Below, in pieces: positions 53,697-61,200 of a stretch of DNA of 64,000 nt. Positions within the stretch are counted from its first letter, which is position 1, and the number at the start of each line of letters is the position of its first letter. Position numbers and translations under genes: made by a program. The notes under the pieces were generated by a model. The model made no database searches, was not told where the DNA came from, and saw nothing but the letters and a program-made list of their open reading frames with translations. Origin of the DNA: Comamonas testosteroni TK102 (GTDB lineage Bacteria; Pseudomonadota; Gammaproteobacteria; Burkholderiales; Burkholderiaceae_C); NCBI RefSeq assembly GCF_000739375.1, contig NZ_CP006704.1, forward strand, positions 5,208,001 to 5,272,000, in the 5' to 3' direction.

Positions 53697-55061
53697 ATGA
53701 CGTCAGTCTCTCCCCGCCTGGACCAGGTCTCCGAGCGCCTGGCCCAAGGCCAGACCAGCGCCGTGCAACTGGCCGAGCAGGCACTGGAGCGCGCCACGCA
53801 AGGCGAAGGCCCGCGCGTGTTCACCCGCGTGCTGCCCGAGCAGGCCCTGGCGGAAGCCCGCGCCAGCGATGCGCTGCGCTCGGCTGGCCTGGCACGCTCG
53901 CCCCTCGAAGGCCTGCCCATCTCGGTCAAGGATCTGTTCGACATCGCGGGCCACCCCACGCTGGGCGGCTCCAGGCTGCTGGCCGATGCCGCACCCGCCA
54001 CGCAGACGGCCGAAGTCGTGCAGCGCCTGCGCCGCGCGGGCGCGGTCATCGTGGGCACGACCAATATGACCGAGTTCGCCTACTCGGGCCTGGGGCTGAA
54101 TCCGCACTACGGCACGCCGCGCAATCCCTGGCAGCGGGAAAACGACGGCGGCCGCATTCCCGGCGGCTCGTCCTCCGGCGCGGCCATCTCGGTGACCGAC
54201 GGCATGGCGCTGGCCGCCATCGGCTCGGACACCGGCGGCTCGGTGCGCATTCCCTCGGCGCTGTGCGGCCTGACCGGCTTCAAGCCCACGGCGCGCCGCG
54301 TGCCCATGCAGGGCGTGCTGCCGCTGTCTGCCAATCTGGACTCCATCGGACCGCTGGCGCCCAGCGTGCGCTGCTGCGCCGCGCTGGACGCGGTGCTGTC
54401 GGGCGAATCGCAGGGCGAACTGCGCGCGGCCTCGCTGCAGGGCCTGCGCCTGCTGACGCCCACGAATGTGGTGCTGGACGGCATGGACAGCGCCGTGGCC
54501 GCGGCCTGGCAGCGTGCGCTGTCGCTGCTGTACGCGGCCGGCGTGCAGATCACCGAGGCCGTGGTGCCGCCCTTCTCCGAGCTTGCGCAGATCAATGCCA
54601 AGGGCGGCTTCACCGCCGCCGAGGCCTGGGCCTGGCACCGCAGCCATATCGACGGCGCCGGCCGCCTGGCCGACTACGATCCGCGCGTGGGCACGCGCAT
54701 TCTGCGCGGCAAGGACATCAGCGCGGCCGACTATATCGAGCTCCTGGCGCGCCGCCAGCAGTGGATTGCCCGCGTCCAGGCGCAGATGGCCGATCACGAC
54801 CTGATGCTCATGCCCACGGTGCCCGTGATCGCGCCCAAGATTGCCGAGCTTGAGGCCAGCGACGAAGCCTATTTCGCGGCCAACGGGCTGATGCTGCGCA
54901 ATCCCACGCTGATCAACTTCCTCGACGGCTGCGCGGTGTCCCTGCCCTGCCACCGCCCGGGCGAAGCGCCCGTGGGCCTGAGCCTGGCCGGCACGGCCGC
55001 TCAGGACCAACGCCTGCTGTCGGTGGCACTGGCCGTCGAGGCCTTGCTCGCCCAAGCCTGA
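53697..55061 (+). CDS. Amidase (amidase-signature family)
   Basis: 454 residues. The Ser-cis-Ser-Lys triad is complete: Lys in LPISVKDLFDIAG, cis-Ser in GGRIPGGSSSGAAISV, nucleophile Ser in GSDTGGSVRIPSALCG. GGAG stands 6 nt before the ATG at 53697, 14 bp after DUF2848. It is a hydrolytic amidase rather than GatA, because no gatB or gatC is near and it is embedded with a transporter. Substrate unknown. Confidence 0.93.
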   Translation: MTSVSPRLDQVSERLAQGQTSAVQLAEQALERATQGEGPRVFTRVLPEQALAEARASDALRSAGLARSPLEGLPISVKDLFDIAGHPTLGGSRLLADAAPATQTAEVVQRLRRAGAVIVGTTNMTEFAYSGLGLNPHYGTPRNPWQRENDGGRIPGGSSSGAAISVTDGMALAAIGSDTGGSVRIPSALCGLTGFKPTARRVPMQGVLPLSANLDSIGPLAPSVRCCAALDAVLSGESQGELRAASLQGLRLLTPTNVVLDGMDSAVAAAWQRALSLLYAAGVQITEAVVPPFSELAQINAKGGFTAAEAWAWHRSHIDGAGRLADYDPRVGTRILRGKDISAADYIELLARRQQWIARVQAQMADHDLMLMPTVPVIAPKIAELEASDEAYFAANGLMLRNPTLINFLDGCAVSLPCHRPGEAPVGLSLAGTAAQDQRLLSVALAVEALLAQA

Positions 55062-55078
55062 TTGCCGATCAAAAAATA

Positions 55079-55166
55079 GGAGCTGCTAACGCTTTACTGC
55101 AAACGATTTCAGACAGAAAACACTCTGAAATCTATATGCAACAGGCGGTAGCAGCTCCTTTTTTAT
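55079..55166 (+). terminator. Terminator formed by a nested interspersed repeat
   Basis: Outer arms AGGAGCTGCTA (55079-55089) and TAGCAGCTCCT (55150-55160), perfect over 11 bp, are followed by a T run to 55166. Inside, GATTTCAGA (55106-55114) and TCTGAAATC (55125-55133) form a second perfect stem with a 10-nt loop. It ends the amidase operon. The same unit, read through in frame, occurs in murD (17985-18067). Confidence 0.75.
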
Positions 55167-55236
55167 TCAGTATGAGGCCCCCCCCCCAGGCTCGGCAGGC
55201 ATTGGTGCCAGCACCAGCTGTGCCTGCTCCTGCGCT

Positions 55237-56178
55237 TTAAGCGTCCCCTGCCAGACGGGCGCCCGGCAGCCGCGCCACGGCCTGGCCGTGGTTCAGCGCA
55301 AACGCCGTGGCCACCTCTTCGGCGGCGCGCACCACGGTTTCAGCCAGCGGGTTCTGGTGATCGTTGCGCCAGCAGGCCACCAGCGGCAGCGAGGGGAACT
55401 CGCGATCCACGCGCAGCAGGCGCAGGCGCTGCTCGGCCAGCTCACGCTGGATGATGGCCGGCGGCACGGCCGCCACGCCCAGGCCGTCGCAGACCACGCG
55501 GATCATGGTCGCCACCGAGGCAATGCAGTTCATGTGCGGCGAGGCGTTGCCTTCGGCGCTGAACAGCTGCTCGATCACCGCATACGGCTCGGAGCCGCGC
55601 GCAAAGCTCATGATGGGAAAAGCCGCCAGCTCGGCCAGGCTCAGGGTCTCGTCGCCTATGCCCAGCTTGGGGCTGCCCACCCAGGCCATGGCGAACTCGC
55701 CCAGCGACAGATTGGCAATGGCACCGCCGGACACGGGCTTGGCCTGCAGCGAGACATCGAGCTGGCCCTTGAGCAGTTGCTCCGACATATGGATGGTGGT
55801 GTCGCAGGCGATCTCCACCTGCAGGCGCGGATAGCGCTGCTGCAGCAGTGCGAGAAAGTCGGGGAACCAGCTGTGCACGATGGATTCGATGGCGCCGATG
55901 CGGATCACGCCCGCATAGGCCTGCTTGTCCAGCATGTCCTCGCGCATCTCGCGCATCAGCCTGAGCATGCGCTCGGCATGCACCAGGGCCTTGGCGCCGT
56001 CGGCCGTGAGCGTGACCTCGCGCACGCCGCGGTCGAACAGGCGCACGCCGAACTCCTGCTCCAGCGTGGCGATGCGACTGGAGACGGCAGCCTGTGTGGT
56101 GAACAGCCGCTCGGCCGTCATGCGGAAGTTGCGCAGCTCGGCCAGCAGCACAAAGGTTTCCAGAAACCGTAGATTCAT
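55237..56178 (-). CDS. LysR-family transcriptional regulator
   Basis: 313 residues. The HTH is at the N-terminus: [40 protein letters not shown], as a location (1-40), followed by the linker helix and the periplasmic-binding-like sensor domain. It is convergent with the amidase operon and divergent from cysK (156 bp). An ATATCGATAT palindrome lies at 56225-56234 in that gap. It may control cysK, the amidase operon or itself. It is not the classic CysB, judging by its start. Confidence 0.92.
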   Translation of the reverse strand: MNLRFLETFVLLAELRNFRMTAERLFTTQAAVSSRIATLEQEFGVRLFDRGVREVTLTADGAKALVHAERMLRLMREMREDMLDKQAYAGVIRIGAIESIVHSWFPDFLALLQQRYPRLQVEIACDTTIHMSEQLLKGQLDVSLQAKPVSGGAIANLSLGEFAMAWVGSPKLGIGDETLSLAELAAFPIMSFARGSEPYAVIEQLFSAEGNASPHMNCIASVATMIRVVCDGLGVAAVPPAIIQRELAEQRLRLLRVDREFPSLPLVACWRNDHQNPLAETVVRAAEEVATAFALNHGQAVARLPGARLAGDA

Positions 56179-56224
56179 GGGGCGATGTTAATCACCGCCC
56201 GCTGCCTTGCCCACTTTTCGGGTC

Positions 56225-56234
56225 ATATCGATAT
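56225..56234. promoter_or_regulatory. Palindrome in the LysR-cysK gap
   Basis: ATATCGATAT, a perfect 10-bp palindrome 47 bp upstream of the LysR start and about 100 bp upstream of cysK. The position suits autoregulation by a LysR protein, but no T-N11-A motif stands out clearly. Confidence 0.3.
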
Positions 56235-56334
56235 AGCCCATTCGCAGAACGCTTGCGTGCACAATGCTCTGTGTCTGCGCAGACATCCTGCGCTGCGATC
56301 CACTGTCCCACCACCCCTTATTCGCGGAGGTCCG

Positions 56335-57255
56335 ATGAGAGCTGACAACATTCTGCAAACGATTGGCGACACGCCCGTCATTCACATCAACCGTCTGTTC
56401 GGCAGCAATACCAACGTCTGGATCAAGTCCGAGCGCAGCAACCCAGGTGGCTCCATCAAGGATCGTATTGCGCTGTCCATGGTGGAAGACGCCGAGAGAT
56501 CCGGCGCGCTCAAACCCGGTGGTGTCATCATCGAGCCCACCAGCGGCAACACCGGTGTGGGCCTGGCCCTGGTCGCAGCCGTCAAGGGCTACAAGCTGGT
56601 CCTGGTCATGCCCGAGAGCATGAGCATCGAGCGCCGCCGCCTGATGCTGGCCTATGGCGCATCCTTTGACCTGACTCCCAAGGAAAAAGGCATGAAGGGC
56701 GCCATCGCCCGCGCCCAGGAACTGGCCGCCCAGACGCCCGGAGCCTGGATTCCCCAGCAATTCGAGAACCCCGCCAACGTGGCCGTGCATGAGGCCACCA
56801 CGGCCCAGGAAATCCTGCGCGACTTCCCCGACGGCCTCGACGCCTTCATCACCGGCGTGGGCACGGGCGGTCACCTGTCCGGCGTGGCCAAGGTGCTCAA
56901 GGCCAAGTTTCCCAACCTCAAGGTCTATGCGGTGGAGCCCGCGGCATCGCCCGTGATCTCCGGCGGTCAGCCCGCGCCCCACCCCATCCAGGGTATTGGC
57001 GCCGGCTTTGTGCCCAAGAATCTGGACGTCAGCCTGCTCGACGGCGTGATCCAGGTGGAAGCCGAGCCCGCACGCGAATACGCGCGCCGCGCCGCTCGCG
57101 AGGAAGGCCTGCTGGTCGGCATCTCCTCGGGCGCCACGCTGGCCGCCATTGCCCAGAAGCTGCCCGAGCTGCCGCCCAGCGCCAGGGTGCTGGGCTTTGC
57201 CTACGACACGGGCGAGCGCTATCTGTCGGTGGAAGGCTTCCTGCCCAACGCCTGA
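56335..57255 (+). CDS. cysK: O-acetylserine sulfhydrylase (cysteine synthase)
   Basis: PLP enzyme that makes cysteine from O-acetylserine and sulfide. It has 306 residues. The PLP Lys is in [12 protein letters not shown]. The substrate loop is [31 protein letters not shown] is conserved, and the phosphate loop is [20 protein letters not shown] stands 5 nt before the [13 protein letters not shown] and the loop [12 protein letters not shown] favour CysK over CysM. It is followed by a clear terminator. Confidence 0.95.
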   Translation: MRADNILQTIGDTPVIHINRLFGSNTNVWIKSERSNPGGSIKDRIALSMVEDAERSGALKPGGVIIEPTSGNTGVGLALVAAVKGYKLVLVMPESMSIERRRLMLAYGASFDLTPKEKGMKGAIARAQELAAQTPGAWIPQQFENPANVAVHEATTAQEILRDFPDGLDAFITGVGTGGHLSGVAKVLKAKFPNLKVYAVEPAASPVISGGQPAPHPIQGIGAGFVPKNLDVSLLDGVIQVEAEPAREYARRAAREEGLLVGISSGATLAAIAQKLPELPPSARVLGFAYDTGERYLSVEGFLPNA

Positions 57256-57277
57256 TCGCGCCGCGCGCTTTCCTGCC

Positions 57278-57302
57278 ACGCCGCACAAGATGCGGCGTTT
57301 TT
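57278..57302 (+). terminator. Rho-independent terminator of cysK
   Basis: ACGCCGCA (57278-57285), 5-nt loop, TGCGGCGT (57291-57298), then a T run to 57302. It lies 23 bp after the cysK stop. Confidence 0.85.
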
Positions 57303-57471
57303 CATGCCCGCCGCACACCTCGCGCATAGCCCGAGTTCGCCGCGCGCTCATCGACCCATGCCAATGGCCCATGGGACAAGCGGTCATCGAGTCCGCTTGA
57401 CACCAAACCAGGGCACTCCCCTACCATGGGGACAAGATATGCCACAAGCATGACACGGGAGTATTTCCATC

Positions 57472-59316
57472 TTGTTCCGATTTTTTGAAAAACAGGTAGC
57501 CCCCTATCCCGGCCAGGAGCCCAAGGTTCCGCCCAAGGGATTCTTTGCCTTTGTCTGGGCCTGTACCCAGGGCATGCGCGGCTGGATTGGCCTGATGACC
57601 CTTACCTCGGCCCTGCTGGCCGCCTATGAAGCCGTACTGTTCGCCATCATGGGCCGCGTGGTGGACTGGCTGGGCACGGTCTCGCCCGCCAACTTCTGGG
57701 CCGAACAGCAGGCCACGGTGCAGGGCATTGCCGCCATCCTGCTCGGCAGCGTGGCGCTGCTGGCCCTGCACACCACCGTGATGCACCAGGTACTGGCCAT
57801 CAACTTCCCCATGCGGCTGCGCTGGGTGTTCCACAAGCTGATGCTGGGCCAGAGCATGTCCTTCTATGCGGACGAGTTTGCCGGCCGCATCACCACCAAG
57901 ATCATGCAGACCGCGCTGTCGGTGCGGGAAGTGGTGTTCATGGTGGTGGACGTGTTTGTGGGCGTGGGCGTCTACATGATCGGCATTCTGATCCTGGCCG
58001 CCAGCTTCGAGTGGCGGCTGATGATTCCGTTTGCGCTGTGGTTCGTCGCCTATGCCGCTGCCTGCTTCTATTTCGTGCCACGCCTGGGCCAGATCGGCAA
58101 GGAGCAGGCCGATGCGCGCTCCATGATGACGGGCCGCGTCACCGATGCCTATACCAATATCGCCACCGTCAAGCTGTTTGCCCACACGCGCCGCGAAGCC
58201 GAATATGCGCGCAATGCCATGGAGGCCTTCAAGGCCACGGGCTATGCGCAGATGCGTCTGGTCAGCCTGTTCGAAATCACCAACCACCTGATGATTGCCC
58301 TGCTGCTGCTGGGCAGCGGCGGCACGGCGCTCTATCTGTGGACGCAAGGTCAGGCCTCCGCCGGCGTGGTGGCGGCCGTGATTGCCATGGCGCTGCGGCT
58401 GATGGGTTACTCGCACTGGGTGATGTGGCAGATGACGGGCCTGTTCGAGAACGTGGGCACCATCCAGGACGGCATCACCACGCTGACCAAGCCGCGCACC
58501 ATCGTCGATGCACCCGACGCCAAGCCGCTGCAGGTCACGCGAGGAGCGATTGCCTTCGAGGATGTGAGCTTTGGCTACAAGGCGGGCGGCAAAAAGGTGC
58601 TGGACCATCTGAACCTGCACATCCGCCCCGGCGAGCGCATCGGCCTGATCGGACGCTCGGGCGCTGGCAAGTCCACGCTGGTCAATCTGCTGCTGCGCTT
58701 TCACGAGCCGCAAAGCGGGCGCATCACCATCGACGGCCAGGACATCCGCGGCGTGACGCAGGACAGCCTGCGCAGCGCCATCGGCATGGTGACGCAGGAC
58801 ACCTCGCTGCTGCACCGATCCATGCGCGACAACATCCTCTACGGTCGCCCCGACGCCAGCGAAGCCGACATGCACGCCGCTGCCGACAAGGCCGAGGCTT
58901 CGGACTTCATCGCCACGCTGACCGACCTCAAGGGCCGCAGCGGCTACGACGCCCAGGTCGGCGAGCGCGGCATCAAGCTCTCGGGCGGCCAGCGCCAGCG
59001 CGTGGCGATTGCACGCGTGATGCTCAAGGACGCGCCCATCTTGCTGCTCGACGAAGCCACCAGCGCGCTGGACAGCGAGGTGGAAGCCGCCATCCAGGAA
59101 AGCCTGGACTCGCTGATGGACGGCAAGACCGTGATCGCCATTGCCCACCGCCTGTCCACCATCGCGGCCATGGATCGCCTGATCGTGATGAACGAAGGCC
59201 ATATCGTGGAGGAAGGCACGCACCAGCAACTGCTGCAGCACGGCGGCATCTACGCCAAGCTCTGGGCACACCAGAGCGGCGGCTTTCTGGCCGACCAGGA
59301 CGAGGCCGTGCAATAG
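57472..59316 (+). CDS. ABC exporter, fused membrane and ATPase domains
   Basis: 614 residues from a TTG start; GGGAG is about 10 nt upstream. The membrane domain has six helices (about 38-320). The ATPase domain has Walker A in GLIGRSGAGKSTLVNLLLRF, the Q-loop MVTQDTSLLHRSMRDNI, the signature LSGGQRQRVAIARVM, Walker B ILLLDEATSALDSEVE and the H-loop AIAHRLSTIA. The half-transporter works as a dimer and exports a lipid or drug-like molecule across the inner membrane. It stands alone with its own terminator. Substrate unknown. Confidence 0.94.
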   Translation: MFRFFEKQVAPYPGQEPKVPPKGFFAFVWACTQGMRGWIGLMTLTSALLAAYEAVLFAIMGRVVDWLGTVSPANFWAEQQATVQGIAAILLGSVALLALHTTVMHQVLAINFPMRLRWVFHKLMLGQSMSFYADEFAGRITTKIMQTALSVREVVFMVVDVFVGVGVYMIGILILAASFEWRLMIPFALWFVAYAAACFYFVPRLGQIGKEQADARSMMTGRVTDAYTNIATVKLFAHTRREAEYARNAMEAFKATGYAQMRLVSLFEITNHLMIALLLLGSGGTALYLWTQGQASAGVVAAVIAMALRLMGYSHWVMWQMTGLFENVGTIQDGITTLTKPRTIVDAPDAKPLQVTRGAIAFEDVSFGYKAGGKKVLDHLNLHIRPGERIGLIGRSGAGKSTLVNLLLRFHEPQSGRITIDGQDIRGVTQDSLRSAIGMVTQDTSLLHRSMRDNILYGRPDASEADMHAAADKAEASDFIATLTDLKGRSGYDAQVGERGIKLSGGQRQRVAIARVMLKDAPILLLDEATSALDSEVEAAIQESLDSLMDGKTVIAIAHRLSTIAAMDRLIVMNEGHIVEEGTHQQLLQHGGIYAKLWAHQSGGFLADQDEAVQ

Positions 59317-59393
59317 ACCGGCCCAGCCGGCATGGCTTGCAGCGCTTGATATGCGGCGCATTCGGCTCTTTTCATAAGGGCACCGGCAATTCG

Positions 59394-59419
59394 AAGGGGA
59401 GCTTGGCTCCCCTTTTTTT
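59394..59419 (+). terminator. Rho-independent terminator of the ABC exporter
   Basis: AAGGGGAGC (59394-59402), loop TTG, GCTCCCCTT (59406-59414), then a T run to 59419. It lies 78 bp after the stop. Confidence 0.88.
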
Positions 59420-59591
59420 GACTGCGCTGCAGCAGCCATGCAATGGCCGGCACGACACCATGCTCTCGAGCCTCAGCCATCGCTGCAGGCGCTGCTGCGG
59501 ATGGCCCTGCCCGCTGAAAGGCCGGCCGTTTATCGGCGGGATGTCTAATCCTGATCAATGGATTGCGCTGTTGCACCGAAAGTCGCAGCGC

Positions 59592-59597
59592 TACAAT
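59592..59597 (+). promoter_or_regulatory. -10-like TACAAT just upstream of the metal-efflux genes
   Basis: TACAAT matches the -10 consensus at five of six bases and ends 7 bp before the ATG at 59605. A possible -35, TTGCAC at 59571-59576, is only 15 nt away, which is short. If used, the transcript would start close to the ATG. MerR-type activators use altered spacers, but the expected 19-20 nt is not seen. Confidence 0.35.
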
Positions 59598-59604
59598 CGA
59601 CCGC

Positions 59605-60054
59605 ATGTCGCGTGCCATCCAGAGACTTTCTCTGCGGAGCGCATTGCTGCTGCTGATCATGGCAGCGCAACTGCTGATTCCGCTGCTGCACGGCCACTTC
59701 GGGACTCCGAATCAATCTGGCCTGCACGTGCACACGACGCCCTCCAGAATTGCTGATTCTCATTTCCATCTGTTCACCGGACACGACTCTCGCAGCGACC
59801 ACCCTGCCCCTCAGGCTCAAGCCGAGCCCTTTGAAGTGGATGTGCAGAACGCATTGCAACCGCTGGATCTGCTGGCGGTTCCGCTGCTGGCCATCATTGG
59901 CCTGGCTCTGCTGACTTGGGGTCTGCGTGCGTCGCGCATGCGTTGCATTGCCGCCAGACCCGTACCGCGCCCGAAACCCGTGCACAGGCTTTGGCCTTGG
60001 CGCGGTCGCATCATCCGGCCGTCTCCGGCCCAAGCTCCGCCTCAATTTTCCTGA
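59605..60054 (+). CDS. His-rich membrane-anchored protein of the metal-efflux operon
   Basis: 149 residues from the ATG at 59605; an in-frame ATG at 59563 is less likely. The first membrane segment is ALLLLIMAAQLLIPLLHGHF. A soluble segment with clustered His follows (HGHF, HVHTT, DSHFHLFTGHD, about 28-72), then a second hydrophobic segment LLAVPLLAIIGLALLTWGL and a very basic Pro-rich tail. The His clusters suggest periplasmic metal binding. It lies 78 bp before the RND adaptor gene. I know no characterised relative. Confidence 0.7.
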   Translation: MSRAIQRLSLRSALLLLIMAAQLLIPLLHGHFGTPNQSGLHVHTTPSRIADSHFHLFTGHDSRSDHPAPQAQAEPFEVDVQNALQPLDLLAVPLLAIIGLALLTWGLRASRMRCIAARPVPRPKPVHRLWPWRGRIIRPSPAQAPPQFS

Positions 60055-60132
60055 GCTCCCAAGCCTTTCACAGGCTGGTCAGCATCCGTGCCTGCGCATG
60101 GATGCATGTCTTTTCCTTTTCCGGAGTCAGGA

Positions 60133-61200
60133 ATGTACTTGTACCAATGGCTGTTGGCTGGCGCACTTGCGCTGCCAGTCACAGGCATGGCCGCCGAGGC
60201 CGTGCCCCTATCCCCCGAGCAGGCGCGTACCTTGGGCGTGCGCTTTCAATCCATCAAGAGTTCTGGCGAACTCAATGTTTCGGCCCATGCGCGTGTGCTG
60301 CTGAGACCCGATGCCCAGGTCGTGGTTGCAGCTCCCTATGCCGGCATGCTGCCGCGCGTGCTGGTCGCGGTGGGACAGTCCGTGCGAGCCGGCCAGCCCG
60401 TGGCGACATTTGCCAGTCCACAGCTCTATGAAGCGCGTCGCGCAGTGGCGCAAGCCGAGTCGCAGTCGCGGCTGGCGCAGCAGGCCCTGACGCGCGACCG
60501 GATGCTCCATGACGACGGCATCATCGCCGCCAGCCGCTGGCAGACAACCCAGGCGCACGCTGTCGAAGCGGCGGCCATGGCCCAGGCCAGACGCGCCGAA
60601 CTGGCTGCCAGCGGCGTGAAGATGGATGGCAAGGAGGCACAGTTGCTGGCGCCGCGCGCGGGCATTGTGACCGAAGTCATGGTCCAGCCCGGCACGCGCG
60701 TCGAGGCTTCGGCAGCGCTGGTGCGAGTGGCTGACCCCAAGGCGCTGGAACTGGATCTGCTGCTCGGTCGCGAGGTTCCGCTGCCCGCTGTGGGCGACCG
60801 TGTGCAGGTTGCCACGCGCGCCGCCACAGGCCGTGTCGAGGGCATTGCGCCCGTGGGGGACGGCAGCGCGGGGATGCGCGTGCGCGTGGCGCTGAGCAAC
60901 AACGGCGATCTGCGTCTGGGCGAGAGTGTCACGGCCATGCTGACGCTCAAGGAGTCTGGCACGGGCAAGGCGCAGGCCAATGCCGCAGACCGTCTGCGCA
61001 TCCCGGCGGCGGCACTGGTGTACTGGCAAGGCCAGAGCGGTGTATTCATAGAAACAGGACAGAGCGTGCGCTTCACGGCCTTGTCGGTGGAGACCCGGGA
61101 CGAGGCGACTGCCGTGGTGCGCGGCAGGCTGCCGGCCGGGGCGCAGATTGCGGTGGCAGGCATCGCTGCACTCAAAAGCCTGCTGTCCGGAGGTGAGTAG
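60133..61200 (+). CDS. RND efflux periplasmic adaptor (CzcB/CusB-like)
   Basis: 355 residues from the ATG at 60133, with GGAG 6 nt upstream. The signal peptide is YQWLLAGALALPVTGMAAEA. The lipoyl-like half-motifs are VVVAAPYAGMLPRVLVAVGQSVRAGQ and LLAPRAGIVTEVMVQPGTRVE, around a helical hairpin. The beta-barrel and membrane-proximal domains follow. Adaptors link the RND pump to the outer-membrane channel. The pump gene overlaps its end by one base, which indicates a tight complex. No CzcC-type channel gene is in the window; it may follow the pump. Confidence 0.92.
   Translation: MYLYQWLLAGALALPVTGMAAEAVPLSPEQARTLGVRFQSIKSSGELNVSAHARVLLRPDAQVVVAAPYAGMLPRVLVAVGQSVRAGQPVATFASPQLYEARRAVAQAESQSRLAQQALTRDRMLHDDGIIAASRWQTTQAHAVEAAAMAQARRAELAASGVKMDGKEAQLLAPRAGIVTEVMVQPGTRVEASAALVRVADPKALELDLLLGREVPLPAVGDRVQVATRAATGRVEGIAPVGDGSAGMRVRVALSNNGDLRLGESVTAMLTLKESGTGKAQANAADRLRIPAAALVYWQGQSGVFIETGQSVRFTALSVETRDEATAVVRGRLPAGAQIAVAGIAALKSLLSGGE

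Noticed and set aside
57421..59439. A 672-codon minus-strand frame opposite the ABC exporter
   Set aside because: Antisense shadow; the exporter on the plus strand has all its motifs.
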